A DNA stretch of 35,837 nt from Bacteroidota bacterium (GCA_023391895.1 JAEWAC010000267.1:1-35837), one strand, 5' to 3'; counted from the stretch's first letter, positions 23,332 to 32,152 are shown. Translations and numbers: made by a program. The notes: a model not told the origin generated them from the sequence alone.

Positions 23332-24540
23332 TTATTGATTTTCATTGCCCCACATCGCGGCACCATCTCCTTTTGCTTTTCGCCAGGCATCCCGCCACCG
23401 GTGCATATCAACCGGACCGATCAAAGGCCTGGGCTTTCTTTCTTCCTTTGACTTGATGGCGGGCACCCGGGCGGCTTCCGTCTGGTACCAGTAAGCCACC
23501 GTGCGTAGTTCCAGGATCAGCACATTGTTGTGTCCATGCTCGATGCTAAACTTCAGCGACTTGTCGAAGTAAACCGGATCGGTTATATGAAAGCGGTAAA
23601 CGTGTGTTCTTCCGGCCCAGCCAATATCCCACCGCTTACCCGTATTTTCCGGCAAATGAATCCTTGGGTATCCAAAATAAGGTGTCATAAATATTTCTTT
23701 GGGACACCAGGCGGTATTGAAATAATCTTCCGTACCGGTTCCATGCAGGGTGGGCGATTCAGTGCCGTCAATAAAAAACATGTCATCCCCTTCTCCATAC
23801 CAGATGGGCGAAGGCGAGTTGACATAATAGTTGACACCCACAAACTGACCCTTGCCTTTAATGTCCGCAATCAGATAATTGCGTTCGCTTTTTTTATTAA
23901 TGCCTTGCTGCCTGAGCACTCCCCATTCATTTTCTCTCTCCACCGAATCGGTTTCGGTTACCTGGTTGTTAAACCAGGCATGAAAACGGCCCATATCAGG
24001 CGGCAGCTGCGCCATTTCGTAGTAATCTACATAGTAATAAAAGTTGTCAATATCCCGGTCGTTCTGGTTTTCAATTTCAATTCGGGCCCCGTTGGCAAAA
24101 GGCATGGCAAAATAACTCACCAGCGCATTGGATTCGCCCGGCGCCACACTGAGTGGTTGCGAATAATAGGGATAAGCCTCGTTCCAACCTTGGCCGAAAA
24201 AAGAACCCAGGGGCGCCTCTACGGAAGGAAAGCTGTTGCCATCCCAGTACATGCGTAAAATAATGTCATCGCGCTGTATAGTGGGCGGGCTGGGCGCAAT
24301 GGTGATCCAGATATGATTGACGATACCGGCTCCTTTCACATCAAATAAAACCCGCCGCTCTCCCGGTTTGATCTTGGTTAAATGATCCCTGTTGCCGCCC
24401 GTGGTATCATAACTACTGACTCGTTTGGACTTGATGCCTTTTTTGATCTGCGCCAGCCCAATCATATCGTTGCCCGCCAGCTGAGCACCGGCAACTGATA
24501 CAAGAAAACAACCAATAAAAACCTGCACTAGCTTTTTCAT
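23332..24540 (-). CDS. DUF2961 / GH172-family glycosidase, secreted
   Basis: The 402-aa protein begins with a signal peptide (MKKLVQVFIGCFLVSVAGAQ) and carries one DUF2961 domain over nearly its full length (PF11175, now glycoside hydrolase family 172, which includes alpha-D-fructofuranosidase and arabinofuranosidase-type enzymes). Family features visible are RVSSYDTTGGNRD near residue 40, VKGAGIVNHIWITI near 70, the EAPLGSFFGQGW region near 108 and the HGTGTEDYFNTAWCPKE motif near 268 with the conserved Glu that is part of the active site in characterised members. The likely substrate is a plant or bacterial glycan, but it cannot be read from the sequence. It stands alone, without SusC/D partners nearby. 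Confidence 0.9.
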   Translation of the reverse strand: MKKLVQVFIGCFLVSVAGAQLAGNDMIGLAQIKKGIKSKRVSSYDTTGGNRDHLTKIKPGERRVLFDVKGAGIVNHIWITIAPSPPTIQRDDIILRMYWDGNSFPSVEAPLGSFFGQGWNEAYPYYSQPLSVAPGESNALVSYFAMPFANGARIEIENQNDRDIDNFYYYVDYYEMAQLPPDMGRFHAWFNNQVTETDSVERENEWGVLRQQGINKKSERNYLIADIKGKGQFVGVNYYVNSPSPIWYGEGDDMFFIDGTESPTLHGTGTEDYFNTAWCPKEIFMTPYFGYPRIHLPENTGKRWDIGWAGRTHVYRFHITDPVYFDKSLKFSIEHGHNNVLILELRTVAYWYQTEAARVPAIKSKEERKPRPLIGPVDMHRWRDAWRKAKGDGAAMWGNENQ

Positions 24541-24641
24541 AAACGTGATTTAAAGGTTCAACAAACGTTAGAGAAATCCCCGTATCAACAATGTATTAAA
24601 CCCTGAAGTAAAAAACAAAACTGTCTTCCGGTCCTGGCTTT

Positions 24642-24663
24642 GATATGGGGTTTTAAAGAAGTT
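24642..24663 (+). repeat. Dispersed ATATGGG-type motif, copy
   Basis: ATATGGGGTTTTAAAGAAG followed by TT, one of the best copies. It lies about 100 bp upstream of the divergent GH172 start. Confidence 0.65.
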
Positions 24664-24994
24664 TTGCACTGCATGATACAGGAATAGACATCCGTACATG
24701 GCCATTCCATACCACGCTAAAAAATATGTGATTTCAAAAATTCAAGGAAGAAAATAAAAAGACCCTGCACAGGTATCTCTTCGTTGGATTTACAGAATAA
24801 AAGACGGTAGCAAGCGATGGAAAGCTCCGGAAAATACCACTTGCGTATTCAAATTACGCAAGCATACTACGGGTGCGTTATCGACATAGAAACGAACCAC
24901 GGCAGCCTTATAACCACTTGCTACTGGCAATTGCGGTGCTAGCGATGACCAGGTAAAACAGCAGCCTGCCGCTTCTGCATTTCACTTCATGCAG
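24664..24994. other. Gap without a gene, one small hairpin
   Basis: No credible reading frame is seen here. A perfect 8-bp inverted repeat (CTTGCGTA at 24840 and TACGCAAG, loop TTCAAAT) is the only structure noticed. Confidence 0.6.
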
Positions 24995-26164
24995 CTATTT
25001 CAACAAGTGCAGCTGCCGCCACTTGGCCTTTAGCTCCCTGGCGGCTTCTGTATAACCGCCGTCGGCGCCATCTACAAAATGCAGGTGTCGTAGCTGGCGG
25101 CTTTCTATATAGCAGGTAATCATGCTTTGCCTGTTGATGTGGTGCCCGTAAATCAATTTCCCTTCCTTTTCCCGGCCGGATAAATAATGATTGAAATTGA
25201 TCCGGTTTTCCATGCTGCCAGCCATCATGGTATTGATGCGCCCATCGATCGTTAATATATCCGAATGGGCAATCAGCTGATGCAGGTAATCCCAGGCTTT
25301 AATGTCCTGCAGCTTCCAGTTGTATGCAAACAACAGCCTGCCGATCCAGTTTTTCAAAAAAACAGACAGAAAATAAGTTTTCTTCCAGGAGCCATATTTC
25401 ACCACGGTTTCATTTTTGATGCTCGCCAGGCTGACCAATAGTCTCAGCCGGTCCGGAGAAAGCGGGTGCCGACGGGTTTCGTCGCCGTAGATCTCTTTTA
25501 TTTTTAACAGCACCTCCCGGTATACTTCTATCTGCTCGCCGGGATGCAGGCTTTCTATCAGGTAACACACCACTTCCTGTTCTTCAGCAGGAGGCTTGAT
25601 GGTATCCCAACGGCATTCCAGTCCTTGCAGGTCCAACACGGCGGGTGCATGCTTTGACGGGTCTCCAGCAGCATCTTTTATCTGCTGTTCGGCATAGCGC
25701 AAACCATCACCAACTACCATGGGCTTTTGAAAATAATCATCCACCTGCAGCCTGGCCACTTTTAAAAAATGTCCATGCCGGTACACCTCCTGCAATGGCA
25801 TGCAACCCACATGCATTTCCAGGTCAAAGTTGTTGCGGCTGTTTTCGTTATGCAGCTGCAGGGCTGCCAACACCTCCGTTACCATCAAGGCCGGCACCAA
25901 AGCGGTTCCTCCATCGCCGCCAAAGAAAAAAGGAAATTCCAACTTGTATTTTCGGGCGATGTTCAACACGGCGATCAAAGCCGCCGCTGCCACCAGGTTC
26001 ACCTCGCGGTGCAGGCCTGCATGGATGGCAGCCGATGAATTTTTTACATCGGCCATTACAACAAACCAACCGGGCGGCACCGCATAAAAAAAAGCGTCCT
26101 GTAAAACATCGGCCACATCAGGGGTTACCGGTGGTAAGTTTCGGTAAAAATGAATGTCATTCAT
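24995..26164 (-). CDS. DUF3095 protein, class III cyclase-like
   Basis: The 389-aa product (start at MNDIHFYRNLPPVTPDVADVL) matches DUF3095 (PF11294), a family distantly related to class III adenylyl cyclases. Two cyclase-like acidic motifs are visible: VVMADVKNSSAAI near residue 35 (first metal Asp in ADV) and FPFFFGGDGGTALVP near 80 (GGDGG). The C-terminal half has the family's LRLLVSLASIKNETVVKYG, GRLLFAYNWKL and DGRINTMMAG segments. The substrate is unknown; nucleotide cyclisation has not, to my knowledge, been shown for the family. A longer frame to 26383 exists, but the extension reads poorly and contains a dispersed-motif copy. Confidence 0.85.
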   Translation of the reverse strand: MNDIHFYRNLPPVTPDVADVLQDAFFYAVPPGWFVVMADVKNSSAAIHAGLHREVNLVAAAALIAVLNIARKYKLEFPFFFGGDGGTALVPALMVTEVLAALQLHNENSRNNFDLEMHVGCMPLQEVYRHGHFLKVARLQVDDYFQKPMVVGDGLRYAEQQIKDAAGDPSKHAPAVLDLQGLECRWDTIKPPAEEQEVVCYLIESLHPGEQIEVYREVLLKIKEIYGDETRRHPLSPDRLRLLVSLASIKNETVVKYGSWKKTYFLSVFLKNWIGRLLFAYNWKLQDIKAWDYLHQLIAHSDILTIDGRINTMMAGSMENRINFNHYLSGREKEGKLIYGHHINRQSMITCYIESRQLRHLHFVDGADGGYTEAARELKAKWRQLHLLK

Positions 26165-26245
26165 AAACCCGGTTTGCAGCAACTGCTGAAATGAACTTCT
26201 GCATTCATAAGCAGGTTGGATAGGGCAAGCGGTAAGGGCTTGATG

Positions 26246-26262
26246 TCTTTCAAAAACCCATG
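26246..26262 (-). repeat. Dispersed ATATGGG-type motif, copy
   Basis: The minus strand reads CATGGGTTTTTGAAAGA, about 85 bp upstream of the chosen DUF3095 start. Confidence 0.5.
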
Positions 26263-26534
26263 TCTTTACTTTTATAACAACGACAGCTAAGGTGAGCTTT
26301 CCCACACCTAATTTACTCATAAAAACAAAGTGGCAAGCGCATCGATCTAAAATCAAACAGGGGACGGCTCTTTGCGCCTTCAATTACTCATGCAGCCATC
26401 CGGCACGCCTTCTGACGAACAATGGCGGCAGGATTCGGAAAGCCAAGCCGCGGCCCCGCAGACAGGTACATGCAACAGGTTGGGCAAACAGCCAAAGACA
26501 GCATCCTAAAAAATTTATTCACGGCCACCCAACC

Positions 26535-26551
26535 ATTTCAAAAACCCATAG
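26535..26551 (-). repeat. Dispersed ATATGGG-type motif, copy
   Basis: The minus strand reads CTATGGGTTTTTGAAAT. The intergenic stretch 26165 to 26740 shows no gene apart from this and the preceding copy. Confidence 0.5.
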
Positions 26552-26740
26552 GCAGCAAAGCCCCGAAAATCAAGTAGGCGCACCTAGGTAAAAACACCTG
26601 CTTTTCTGAAACACGTTACGCCAAGCTTTTGGCTATTAAATTAACCTAGTATTTTGAAACAGCCACCCGCTTCTATCCTCCCTTTGATGAAAAATTACCA
26701 GATTCTGACCAATGTTTACTGGCCATAAAACCAACAAGCT

Positions 26741-26992
26741 ATGACACTTCAGGAATTCAGGGCAGCAGACCCTTCCCAGCAGTTTGCCCTGATCAGTGAC
26801 CAGGGCACCCGCCTGTGTTCGAAAGACTTTTCCGAGTTTTCGGTTATCCTTTACCAGGTGGAAGGTTTTTATGCAGAAGTGTTTTATGAAAAACAGACCG
26901 GCTGCTTACAAATACTACGGGTATTCTCTTCTACCCTGCTGCTGGACCCTTACCTGGAGCAGATCGACATCAGCACACTTTTACAAAACTGA
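26741..26992 (+). CDS. Small paralogue family member 4 (83 aa)
   Basis: The protein begins MTLQEFRAADPSQQFALISD, has the core ILYQVEGFYAEVFYE at about residues 36 to 50 and the C-terminal block FSSTLLLDPYLEQIDISTLLQN. It aligns end to end with member 3 at 19767 with very similar spacing, and less closely with members 1 and 2. It is soluble. It lies 330 bp upstream of the SDR gene on the same strand, but the gap argues for separate transcription. Confidence 0.72.
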   Translation: MTLQEFRAADPSQQFALISDQGTRLCSKDFSEFSVILYQVEGFYAEVFYEKQTGCLQILRVFSSTLLLDPYLEQIDISTLLQN

Positions 26993-27026
26993 TGCAGCGG
27001 CCTTTTCTCGAAAACGGGCCGAATGA

Positions 27027-27179
27027 ATGAGCAACTGGCAACAGGTAGCTGCACAGCATGGTTTTTTTAAGGCACTGCAGGACTTTATCCAAGATTTGCA
27101 TGGCTCACCTGTGGCACTGGCTTTCTCTTGTCAAAGGAGAGGGTGTAGGCAAACCATACAGCCAATGCCTCATTCCTAA
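27027..27179 (+). CDS. Very small open frame (50 aa), doubtful
   Basis: The frame MSNWQQVAAQHGFFKALQDF, then IQDLHGSPVALAFSCQ, has reasonable amino-acid use but no family, no neighbours supporting it and no clear ribosome-binding site. It may be a remnant. Confidence 0.22.
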   Translation: MSNWQQVAAQHGFFKALQDFIQDLHGSPVALAFSCQRRGCRQTIQPMPHS

Positions 27180-27321
27180 TTTTAAAAAGGGCTTTTACCT
27201 CCTATCCTACCATTGATCTTTCTATGGCCTTTTCAACAAAATACACCTGCTGATTGTTTTTGTTTGCAAAAGAGGCAGCCACAATTTTTGCCAGGTAAAA
27301 GCAAAGATGCCCCCTTAACTA

Positions 27322-28749
27322 ATGAAGATTCTGTTAACAGGAGCCACCGGTTATATAGCGCAGCGCTTGCTTCCTGTATTGCAGGCGGCCGGCCATGAAG
27401 TAGTGTGCTGTGTGCGGGATAAAAACCGTTTCAGCCAGGAGCGTTTTACCCCGGACCGGCTGACGGTGATTGAAGTGGATTTCCTAAGACAAGATTCCTT
27501 GAAAAACATTCCGGCGGATATTGATGCCGCTTATTACCTTATTCATTCCTTGTCGGCTACCACCGGCGACTTTACCAGCCTGGAAGTGCTGGCAGCACAA
27601 AATTTTATAGAGGGAATAAAGCCAACCAGGGCCCGGCAAATTATTTACCTGGGCGGCGTTGTAAACAAAGCACAATTGTCCAGGCACCTGCGCTCCCGCC
27701 AAACCGTGGAGCGGATACTGGCTTCCGGCCCGATGCCCCTTACCACCCTGAAAGCAGGCATTATTGTAGGCTCCGGCAGCGCTTCGTTTGAAATTATACG
27801 CGACCTGGTGGAAAAGCTGCCGGTGATGATTGCACCCCGCTGGCTCAACACGGTCAGCCAGCCAATTGCCATCCGCAATGTCATTGAGTTTCTGGCGGGT
27901 GTTTTACTCCGCAGCGAAACCTTTGGTAAAAGTTACGACATTGGCGGTCCGGACATTTTATCCTATAAGCAAATGTTGCTGCAGTTTGCACAAGTCAGAG
28001 GGTTAAAGCGCAGGATATGGGTAGTGCCGGTCATGACGCCCAAACTCTCCTCCTACTGGCTGTATTTTGTAACGGCCACCTCTTATACCCTGGCGCGGAA
28101 TTTAGTGGAAAGCATGAAGGTAGAAGTGGTGTGCACTCCCAACCACCTGGCGCAACTATTAAACATACAATTGATACCTTATCAACAAGCCATCACCTTG
28201 GCTTTTGATAAAATTGAGCAGAATCAGGTGGTATCGAGCTGGACCGATGCCCTGACCAGCCACATTTTAGACCAGGGTATTGCCCGGCATATAGAAGTGC
28301 CTGTTAATGGCTGCTTTAGGGACGTACGCACTATAGCCATCACCAACAGCGACACGGTTTTAAATAAAATCTGGGCTATAGGCGGCCATACCGGCTGGTA
28401 CTATGGCAACTGGTTGTGGAACTTGCGGGGCCTGCTGGATAAAATAGCCGGTGGCGTAGGATTGAGGAGGGGCCGGAAAAATCCCACCCAGATCCATGCA
28501 GGTGATTCGCTGGACTTCTGGCGGGTATTGTTGGCCAACAAAGAACAAAAGCGGCTGCTTTTGTATGCGGAAATGAAACTGCCGGGAGAGGCCTGGCTGG
28601 AATTTAAAATCACTAACAATAAATTGGAGCAAACTGCCACTTTCCGGCCGCTGGGTCTATGGGGCCGGCTTTACTGGTACGCGGTGCTGCCTTTTCACGG
28701 CTTTATTTTCCGGGGTATGATCCGCCAGTTGGCAAAAGGCAGTACCTGA
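27322..28749 (+). CDS. SDR-family NAD(P)-binding oxidoreductase with DUF2867 C-terminus
   Basis: The 475-aa protein has an N-terminal atypical short-chain dehydrogenase domain (about residues 1 to 300) with the nucleotide-binding loop GATGYIAQRLLP at residues 7 to 18, the DAAYYLIHSL strand near 70 and the QIIYLGGVV strand near 117. The typical YxxxK pair is not evident, as in NmrA-like and complex-I-39-kDa-like members. The C-terminal 150 residues match DUF2867 (GDSLDFWRVL, LLLYAEMKLPGEAWLEF, FRPLGLWGRLYWYAVLPFH). This combination is found in Bacteroidetes and actinobacteria; the substrate is unknown. It is probably cytosolic or peripherally membrane-bound. Confidence 0.9.
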   Translation: MKILLTGATGYIAQRLLPVLQAAGHEVVCCVRDKNRFSQERFTPDRLTVIEVDFLRQDSLKNIPADIDAAYYLIHSLSATTGDFTSLEVLAAQNFIEGIKPTRARQIIYLGGVVNKAQLSRHLRSRQTVERILASGPMPLTTLKAGIIVGSGSASFEIIRDLVEKLPVMIAPRWLNTVSQPIAIRNVIEFLAGVLLRSETFGKSYDIGGPDILSYKQMLLQFAQVRGLKRRIWVVPVMTPKLSSYWLYFVTATSYTLARNLVESMKVEVVCTPNHLAQLLNIQLIPYQQAITLAFDKIEQNQVVSSWTDALTSHILDQGIARHIEVPVNGCFRDVRTIAITNSDTVLNKIWAIGGHTGWYYGNWLWNLRGLLDKIAGGVGLRRGRKNPTQIHAGDSLDFWRVLLANKEQKRLLLYAEMKLPGEAWLEFKITNNKLEQTATFRPLGLWGRLYWYAVLPFHGFIFRGMIRQLAKGST

Positions 28750-28852
28750 CCGTTAGCAGCCTTTATGGCCTTCGCGTAAAATGTTTTTGATTAAGTCTTA
28801 CAAGCCCACATCTGGTTTTGCACTATACTTTAAGCTTTCCAGTATATTAATA

Positions 28853-28927
28853 AGAAACTTTTATCCCTATAATGAGTTAGTATTCACCATTCACCATTGA
28901 CGATAGAATATCATAAAGCTGAAAACA
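28853..28927 (+). repeat. Dispersed repeat R2, copy 2
   Basis: This copy (starting GAAACTTTTATCCCTATAAT after an AATAA) matches 21366 to 21432 with one internal change: ATTCACC is duplicated (ATTCACCATTCACCATT). Like copy 1 it lies in an intergenic region after a plus-strand gene. Confidence 0.75.
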
Positions 28928-28946
28928 GTTTCGTATAACTGTTCAA

Positions 28947-29111
28947 CTAGGCACGCCTCGCCTGCGGGTGCAATCTTTCCTTTAGCTCTTTTATTTGGGT
29001 GTGAATGGCCTTGAGCAGTGTTTTATTCATATCTATTCCCAAATACTCGGCATACAGGTTTTCCAGCTCACTGATCTGGTTTTGGAGTGTTCGGTCGTGC
29101 ATCGGATCCAT
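28947..29111 (-). CDS. Hypothetical coiled-coil micro-protein (54 aa)
   Basis: The frame starts MDPMHDRTLQNQISELENLY and continues with AEYLGIDMNKTLLKAIHTQIKELKERLHPQARRA. The leucine and isoleucine spacing (LQNQISELENLYAEYL, IHTQIKELKERL) suggests two helices forming a coiled coil, and the tail is basic. It lies alone between the SDR and kinase genes on the opposite strand. It may be a DNA- or protein-binding adaptor; no family is recognised. The clean codon structure makes a real gene likely. Confidence 0.65.
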   Translation of the reverse strand: MDPMHDRTLQNQISELENLYAEYLGIDMNKTLLKAIHTQIKELKERLHPQARRA

Positions 29112-29296
29112 GTGCAACTTCTAGTTTAAAATAGGGTTGAGATAACGTAAAAAATAATGAACACATAAAATTAAAAAGCTTCCGAGGACCGCCTATAGAC
29201 CCTGCGGTCTGTTTTTATACAGATGCAGGTTTTTCCTTATCCTGCCTAGTAGTAAAAGATTGCATCTTTGCAGCCATGGGCTTTTTAACGTACGCT

Positions 29297-31234
29297 ATGA
29301 AGCAGAAGGGCTTGCTACTGGCAGCCCTCCTACTAACCCTCTTCTGCCATGCGGATACGCTGGAGCTCCGCTCTGCCACGCCCTTAGAAAAAGGCATTTT
29401 CCTGAAAAACCACCTATGGGTTTTTGAAGATGTTTCCGGCACCCAAACCCCCTCCACTGTTCTGGCGCAGCCCGGCTTGTCTGTCCCCCTTGCCGCCCTT
29501 CAACCCCAAAAGCCCACCAGCACTTACTGGCTTACCCTGCCGGTCCGCAACACAAGCGTGCTTCCTGCAATTGAAACGGCTTTATCTTTTACCAACCTAA
29601 CTTTTGTGGAGGTATACCTTTACCAGGATAACCAGCTGCTGCTGCATAAAAAGGCAGGTGCCTTTCAGCCGGCTACTCACATTCACGCAGGTGACAGCCG
29701 CTTTCACATTGTACTACCCCTGCCTTCTGGTTCTGACTACACTTTACTGTTGAAGGTAAATCACACCAAGCACTACCAGCCTCAATTCGACTTTACCCTT
29801 CAAACAAAAGAAGTTTATATTGATAAAAAGCACCGTCAGGCCTTGCTGGACCTCTGGCTGCAGGGCGCCGTTTGCATTTTCTTTTTGTACACGCTGCTGT
29901 CCTGGATGGTAAGCCGTTTCCGGCCTTACCTCTGGCTGCTTTTTTACATTGGCGGAGTGGGCTTGTACAGCATCAGCATGGGCGGCTATTTTATTGACTG
30001 GTTTTTTCCGCATGCACCCGAAACCGGCTGGCTGTTTAACATCCATTTCCTGCACCTGGGCCTGCTGGGGGTGTACCTGCTGATCCTGGACTTCTGGCAA
30101 TTGAAAGAAAAGTCACGCCTGCTGTACCGCTGGGGCCAGGTAGTGATCGCCGGCGTGGTGGTGGTATCCATTACCAGTTTTGGCATCAACTATTTTACGT
30201 CCAACTACTACTTGATGAACAACATCAACCTGTTGTCTTATGTGGTGCCTTTTTCTTTTATGTCCTATGCCCTCTGGTCTTGCTGGAAAAGCCTGAACCG
30301 GGCACAGCGCTTTCTGGCTTACGGCATTATCCTTTTTGCACTGGCCGGGCTTACCACCACTCTTGGTTCGGCCTTTTTACACGAACAATCCATTTTGCTG
30401 ACCCCTTATATTTCCCATACAGCCACCCTGGGGGTGGTGGTGCTTTTTGCTACCGGGCTGAAAGAAGAACTGCGGCTGTACGAACTGGAAAAAAACGCGG
30501 CCCTGCAGCAATTCAACCAACTGCAGCAGGAACAAAACAGCCTGCTGGAAGAAAAGGTAGAAGAAAGAACGCAGGCTTTGCTGTTGTCCAACCAGGAGCT
30601 TACGCAGCAGCAGGCTTTGCTGGCCGAAAGAAACCAAAAAATTGAAACCCTGATCAATGAACTAAACCACCGGGTTAAAAACAACCTGCAACTCCTGTAC
30701 AGCCTCATACACCTGCAACTGCCCGGTGTTCAGGATGCGGCAGCCCGCGAAATATTAAAAGGCCATATTGCCAAAATCAAAGCCATGATGCTGGTAAATG
30801 AACAGCTGTACCGCTTTGAAGACCAATCCGCCCACTGCATCCGCGCCTTTACCCAAGACCTGGCTCTTTATGTTCAGAAGATTTATGACCCGGCGCAGCA
30901 GGTTCGGCCCAGCCTCCAGATACCGGAGAACATTATGCTGGACGGCAAAAACATTTTATCCTATGGTCTCATATTGTCAGAACTGTTGACCAACTCTTTT
31001 AAATATGCGTTCCAGGATCATCCAACACCCGAAATCCACATTCATTTCGACCGCCCCGGCGCCAGTCACCTGCAGTTCACCTACCGGGACAATGGAAAAG
31101 GACTATCACCCCAGCAGACATCTTACAACTCTATGGGATTGCTGCTGATACAGGACCTGACCCGGCAAATGAAAGGGACTGTGGAGGTACAATCCCATAA
31201 TGGTTTGACCTATAAATTTGTCTTTCCGCTTTAG
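29297..31234 (+). CDS. Sensor histidine kinase, 7TMR-DISM/HisKA_2 type
   Basis: The start is taken at MKQKGLLLAALLLTLFCHADTLELR, a clear signal peptide; an ATG 7 codons earlier is possible. The order is a periplasmic 7TMR-DISM extracellular-2-like domain (to about residue 180), then seven transmembrane segments (about 190 to 385), a coiled coil (ELEKNAALQQFNQLQQEQNSLLEEKVEERTQ), a HisKA_2 phosphoacceptor domain (LINELNHRVKNNLQLLYSLIHLQ, His in NHRVKNN) and an HATPase domain (LSELLTNSFKYAF, RDNGKGLS, MGLLLIQDL). It probably senses a carbohydrate-like or small ligand outside and phosphorylates the regulator encoded 3 bp downstream. Confidence 0.93.
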   Translation: MKQKGLLLAALLLTLFCHADTLELRSATPLEKGIFLKNHLWVFEDVSGTQTPSTVLAQPGLSVPLAALQPQKPTSTYWLTLPVRNTSVLPAIETALSFTNLTFVEVYLYQDNQLLLHKKAGAFQPATHIHAGDSRFHIVLPLPSGSDYTLLLKVNHTKHYQPQFDFTLQTKEVYIDKKHRQALLDLWLQGAVCIFFLYTLLSWMVSRFRPYLWLLFYIGGVGLYSISMGGYFIDWFFPHAPETGWLFNIHFLHLGLLGVYLLILDFWQLKEKSRLLYRWGQVVIAGVVVVSITSFGINYFTSNYYLMNNINLLSYVVPFSFMSYALWSCWKSLNRAQRFLAYGIILFALAGLTTTLGSAFLHEQSILLTPYISHTATLGVVVLFATGLKEELRLYELEKNAALQQFNQLQQEQNSLLEEKVEERTQALLLSNQELTQQQALLAERNQKIETLINELNHRVKNNLQLLYSLIHLQLPGVQDAAAREILKGHIAKIKAMMLVNEQLYRFEDQSAHCIRAFTQDLALYVQKIYDPAQQVRPSLQIPENIMLDGKNILSYGLILSELLTNSFKYAFQDHPTPEIHIHFDRPGASHLQFTYRDNGKGLSPQQTSYNSMGLLLIQDLTRQMKGTVEVQSHNGLTYKFVFPL

Positions 31235-31237
31235 TAT

Positions 31238-31840
31238 ATGATCCGCACACTGATTATAGAAGATGAAATCATCATTGCCCGCTTTATTGAACAGCAACTG
31301 CAGCGTTATTTTCATTGCCATACCTGCCTGGCGGTTTCCTTAAGTGAAGCCAGGGCTGCCATGGATCGCTTTTTGCCCCACCTGCTGCTGTGCGACATCA
31401 ACCTGGAAGATACCCATACCGGCATTGAACTGGTGGCGGAACTCCGGCAGCAGTATGCGTTCGAGGTCATTTACATTACTTCTTACCAGTCGCACAACAT
31501 GATCAAAGCAGCCTCCGCCACCCATCCTGCCAATTACCTTATTAAGCCGGTGGATGAGGCCCAGCTTTTTGCAGGCGTACAACTGGTCATTAACAGGTGC
31601 GCCGCCAACCCGGAACTGGGCAAAAGGCTGGTTACGGCCACCACCCGGCTGAATGAAACTGAATACCAGATCGTGCAACTGATCCGGCAGAAAAAAACCA
31701 CCCGCGAAATAGCCCAGCTGCTGCACCTCAGTCCTTATACCATCAAAAACCATCGCCATAACATTTGCAGCAAACTGGGGCTGGAAAACAAAAACAACGC
31801 CCTGCTCCAATGGGCCTTGCAGCAAACAGAAATCAAATAA
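31238..31840 (+). CDS. Response regulator, receiver plus LuxR-type HTH
   Basis: The 200-aa protein has a receiver domain (residues 1 to about 120) with acidic residues in IIEDE (8 to 10), phosphoacceptor Asp in LLLCDINLED (about 55) and Lys in NYLIKPVD, followed by a GerE/LuxR-type DNA-binding domain (LNETEYQIVQLIRQKKTTREIAQLLHLSPYTIKNHRHNICSKLGLENKNNALLQWA). It starts 3 bp after the kinase stop, so the two genes form one operon and almost certainly a cognate pair. Target genes are not visible here. Confidence 0.93.
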   Translation: MIRTLIIEDEIIIARFIEQQLQRYFHCHTCLAVSLSEARAAMDRFLPHLLLCDINLEDTHTGIELVAELRQQYAFEVIYITSYQSHNMIKAASATHPANYLIKPVDEAQLFAGVQLVINRCAANPELGKRLVTATTRLNETEYQIVQLIRQKKTTREIAQLLHLSPYTIKNHRHNICSKLGLENKNNALLQWALQQTEIK

Positions 31841-31900
31841 TTTTTAGTCCGGGGCTGTTATGATCGCATGGAAATAACCGCCTGCTCCGACCACCCAAGC

Positions 31901-32068
31901 AGGCATAAAAAAACCCAGCCTTACGGGGCTGGGCGGGAGTTCACATCTTTAGAAGATTGCAGTTTCGTTTTGGTTGGTAGTGCTAAATTACTACGGCCAC
32001 CTGCGCCTGTCAACCACCAGTTGTATGAAATGTTTAAATCAGGTGATGAACGCCCATTCCCATTGCAC
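31901..32068 (+). repeat. Duplicated 167-bp block R1, copy 2
   Basis: Nearly identical to 22251 to 22417, including the CCCAGCC / GGCTGGG hairpin. Here the plus frame stays open past the repeat end and could give a 96-codon frame from 31868 to 32158 with no known family. The 435-bp gap around it shows no other gene. Confidence 0.85.
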
Positions 32069-32135
32069 GGAACTGAAACGGCAGCATGGGAACTTAAAAT
32101 CCGGTTGGAAATGAGCTGCTGTACTGCCGCTAAAT

Positions 32136-32152
32136 GGTTTCAAAACCCCATG
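32136..32152 (-). repeat. Dispersed ATATGGG-type motif, copy
   Basis: The minus strand reads CATGGGGTTTTGAAACC, a good copy. It is intergenic. Confidence 0.5.

Noticed and set aside
23530..24258. 242-codon plus-strand frame inside the GH172 gene
   Set aside because: It is antisense to a well-supported family member; no independent evidence.
29411..29432. Motif-like string TATGGGTTTTTGAAGATG inside the sensor kinase gene
   Set aside because: It encodes part of a well-conserved protein region (LWVFEDV) and may be chance; not counted as a motif copy.
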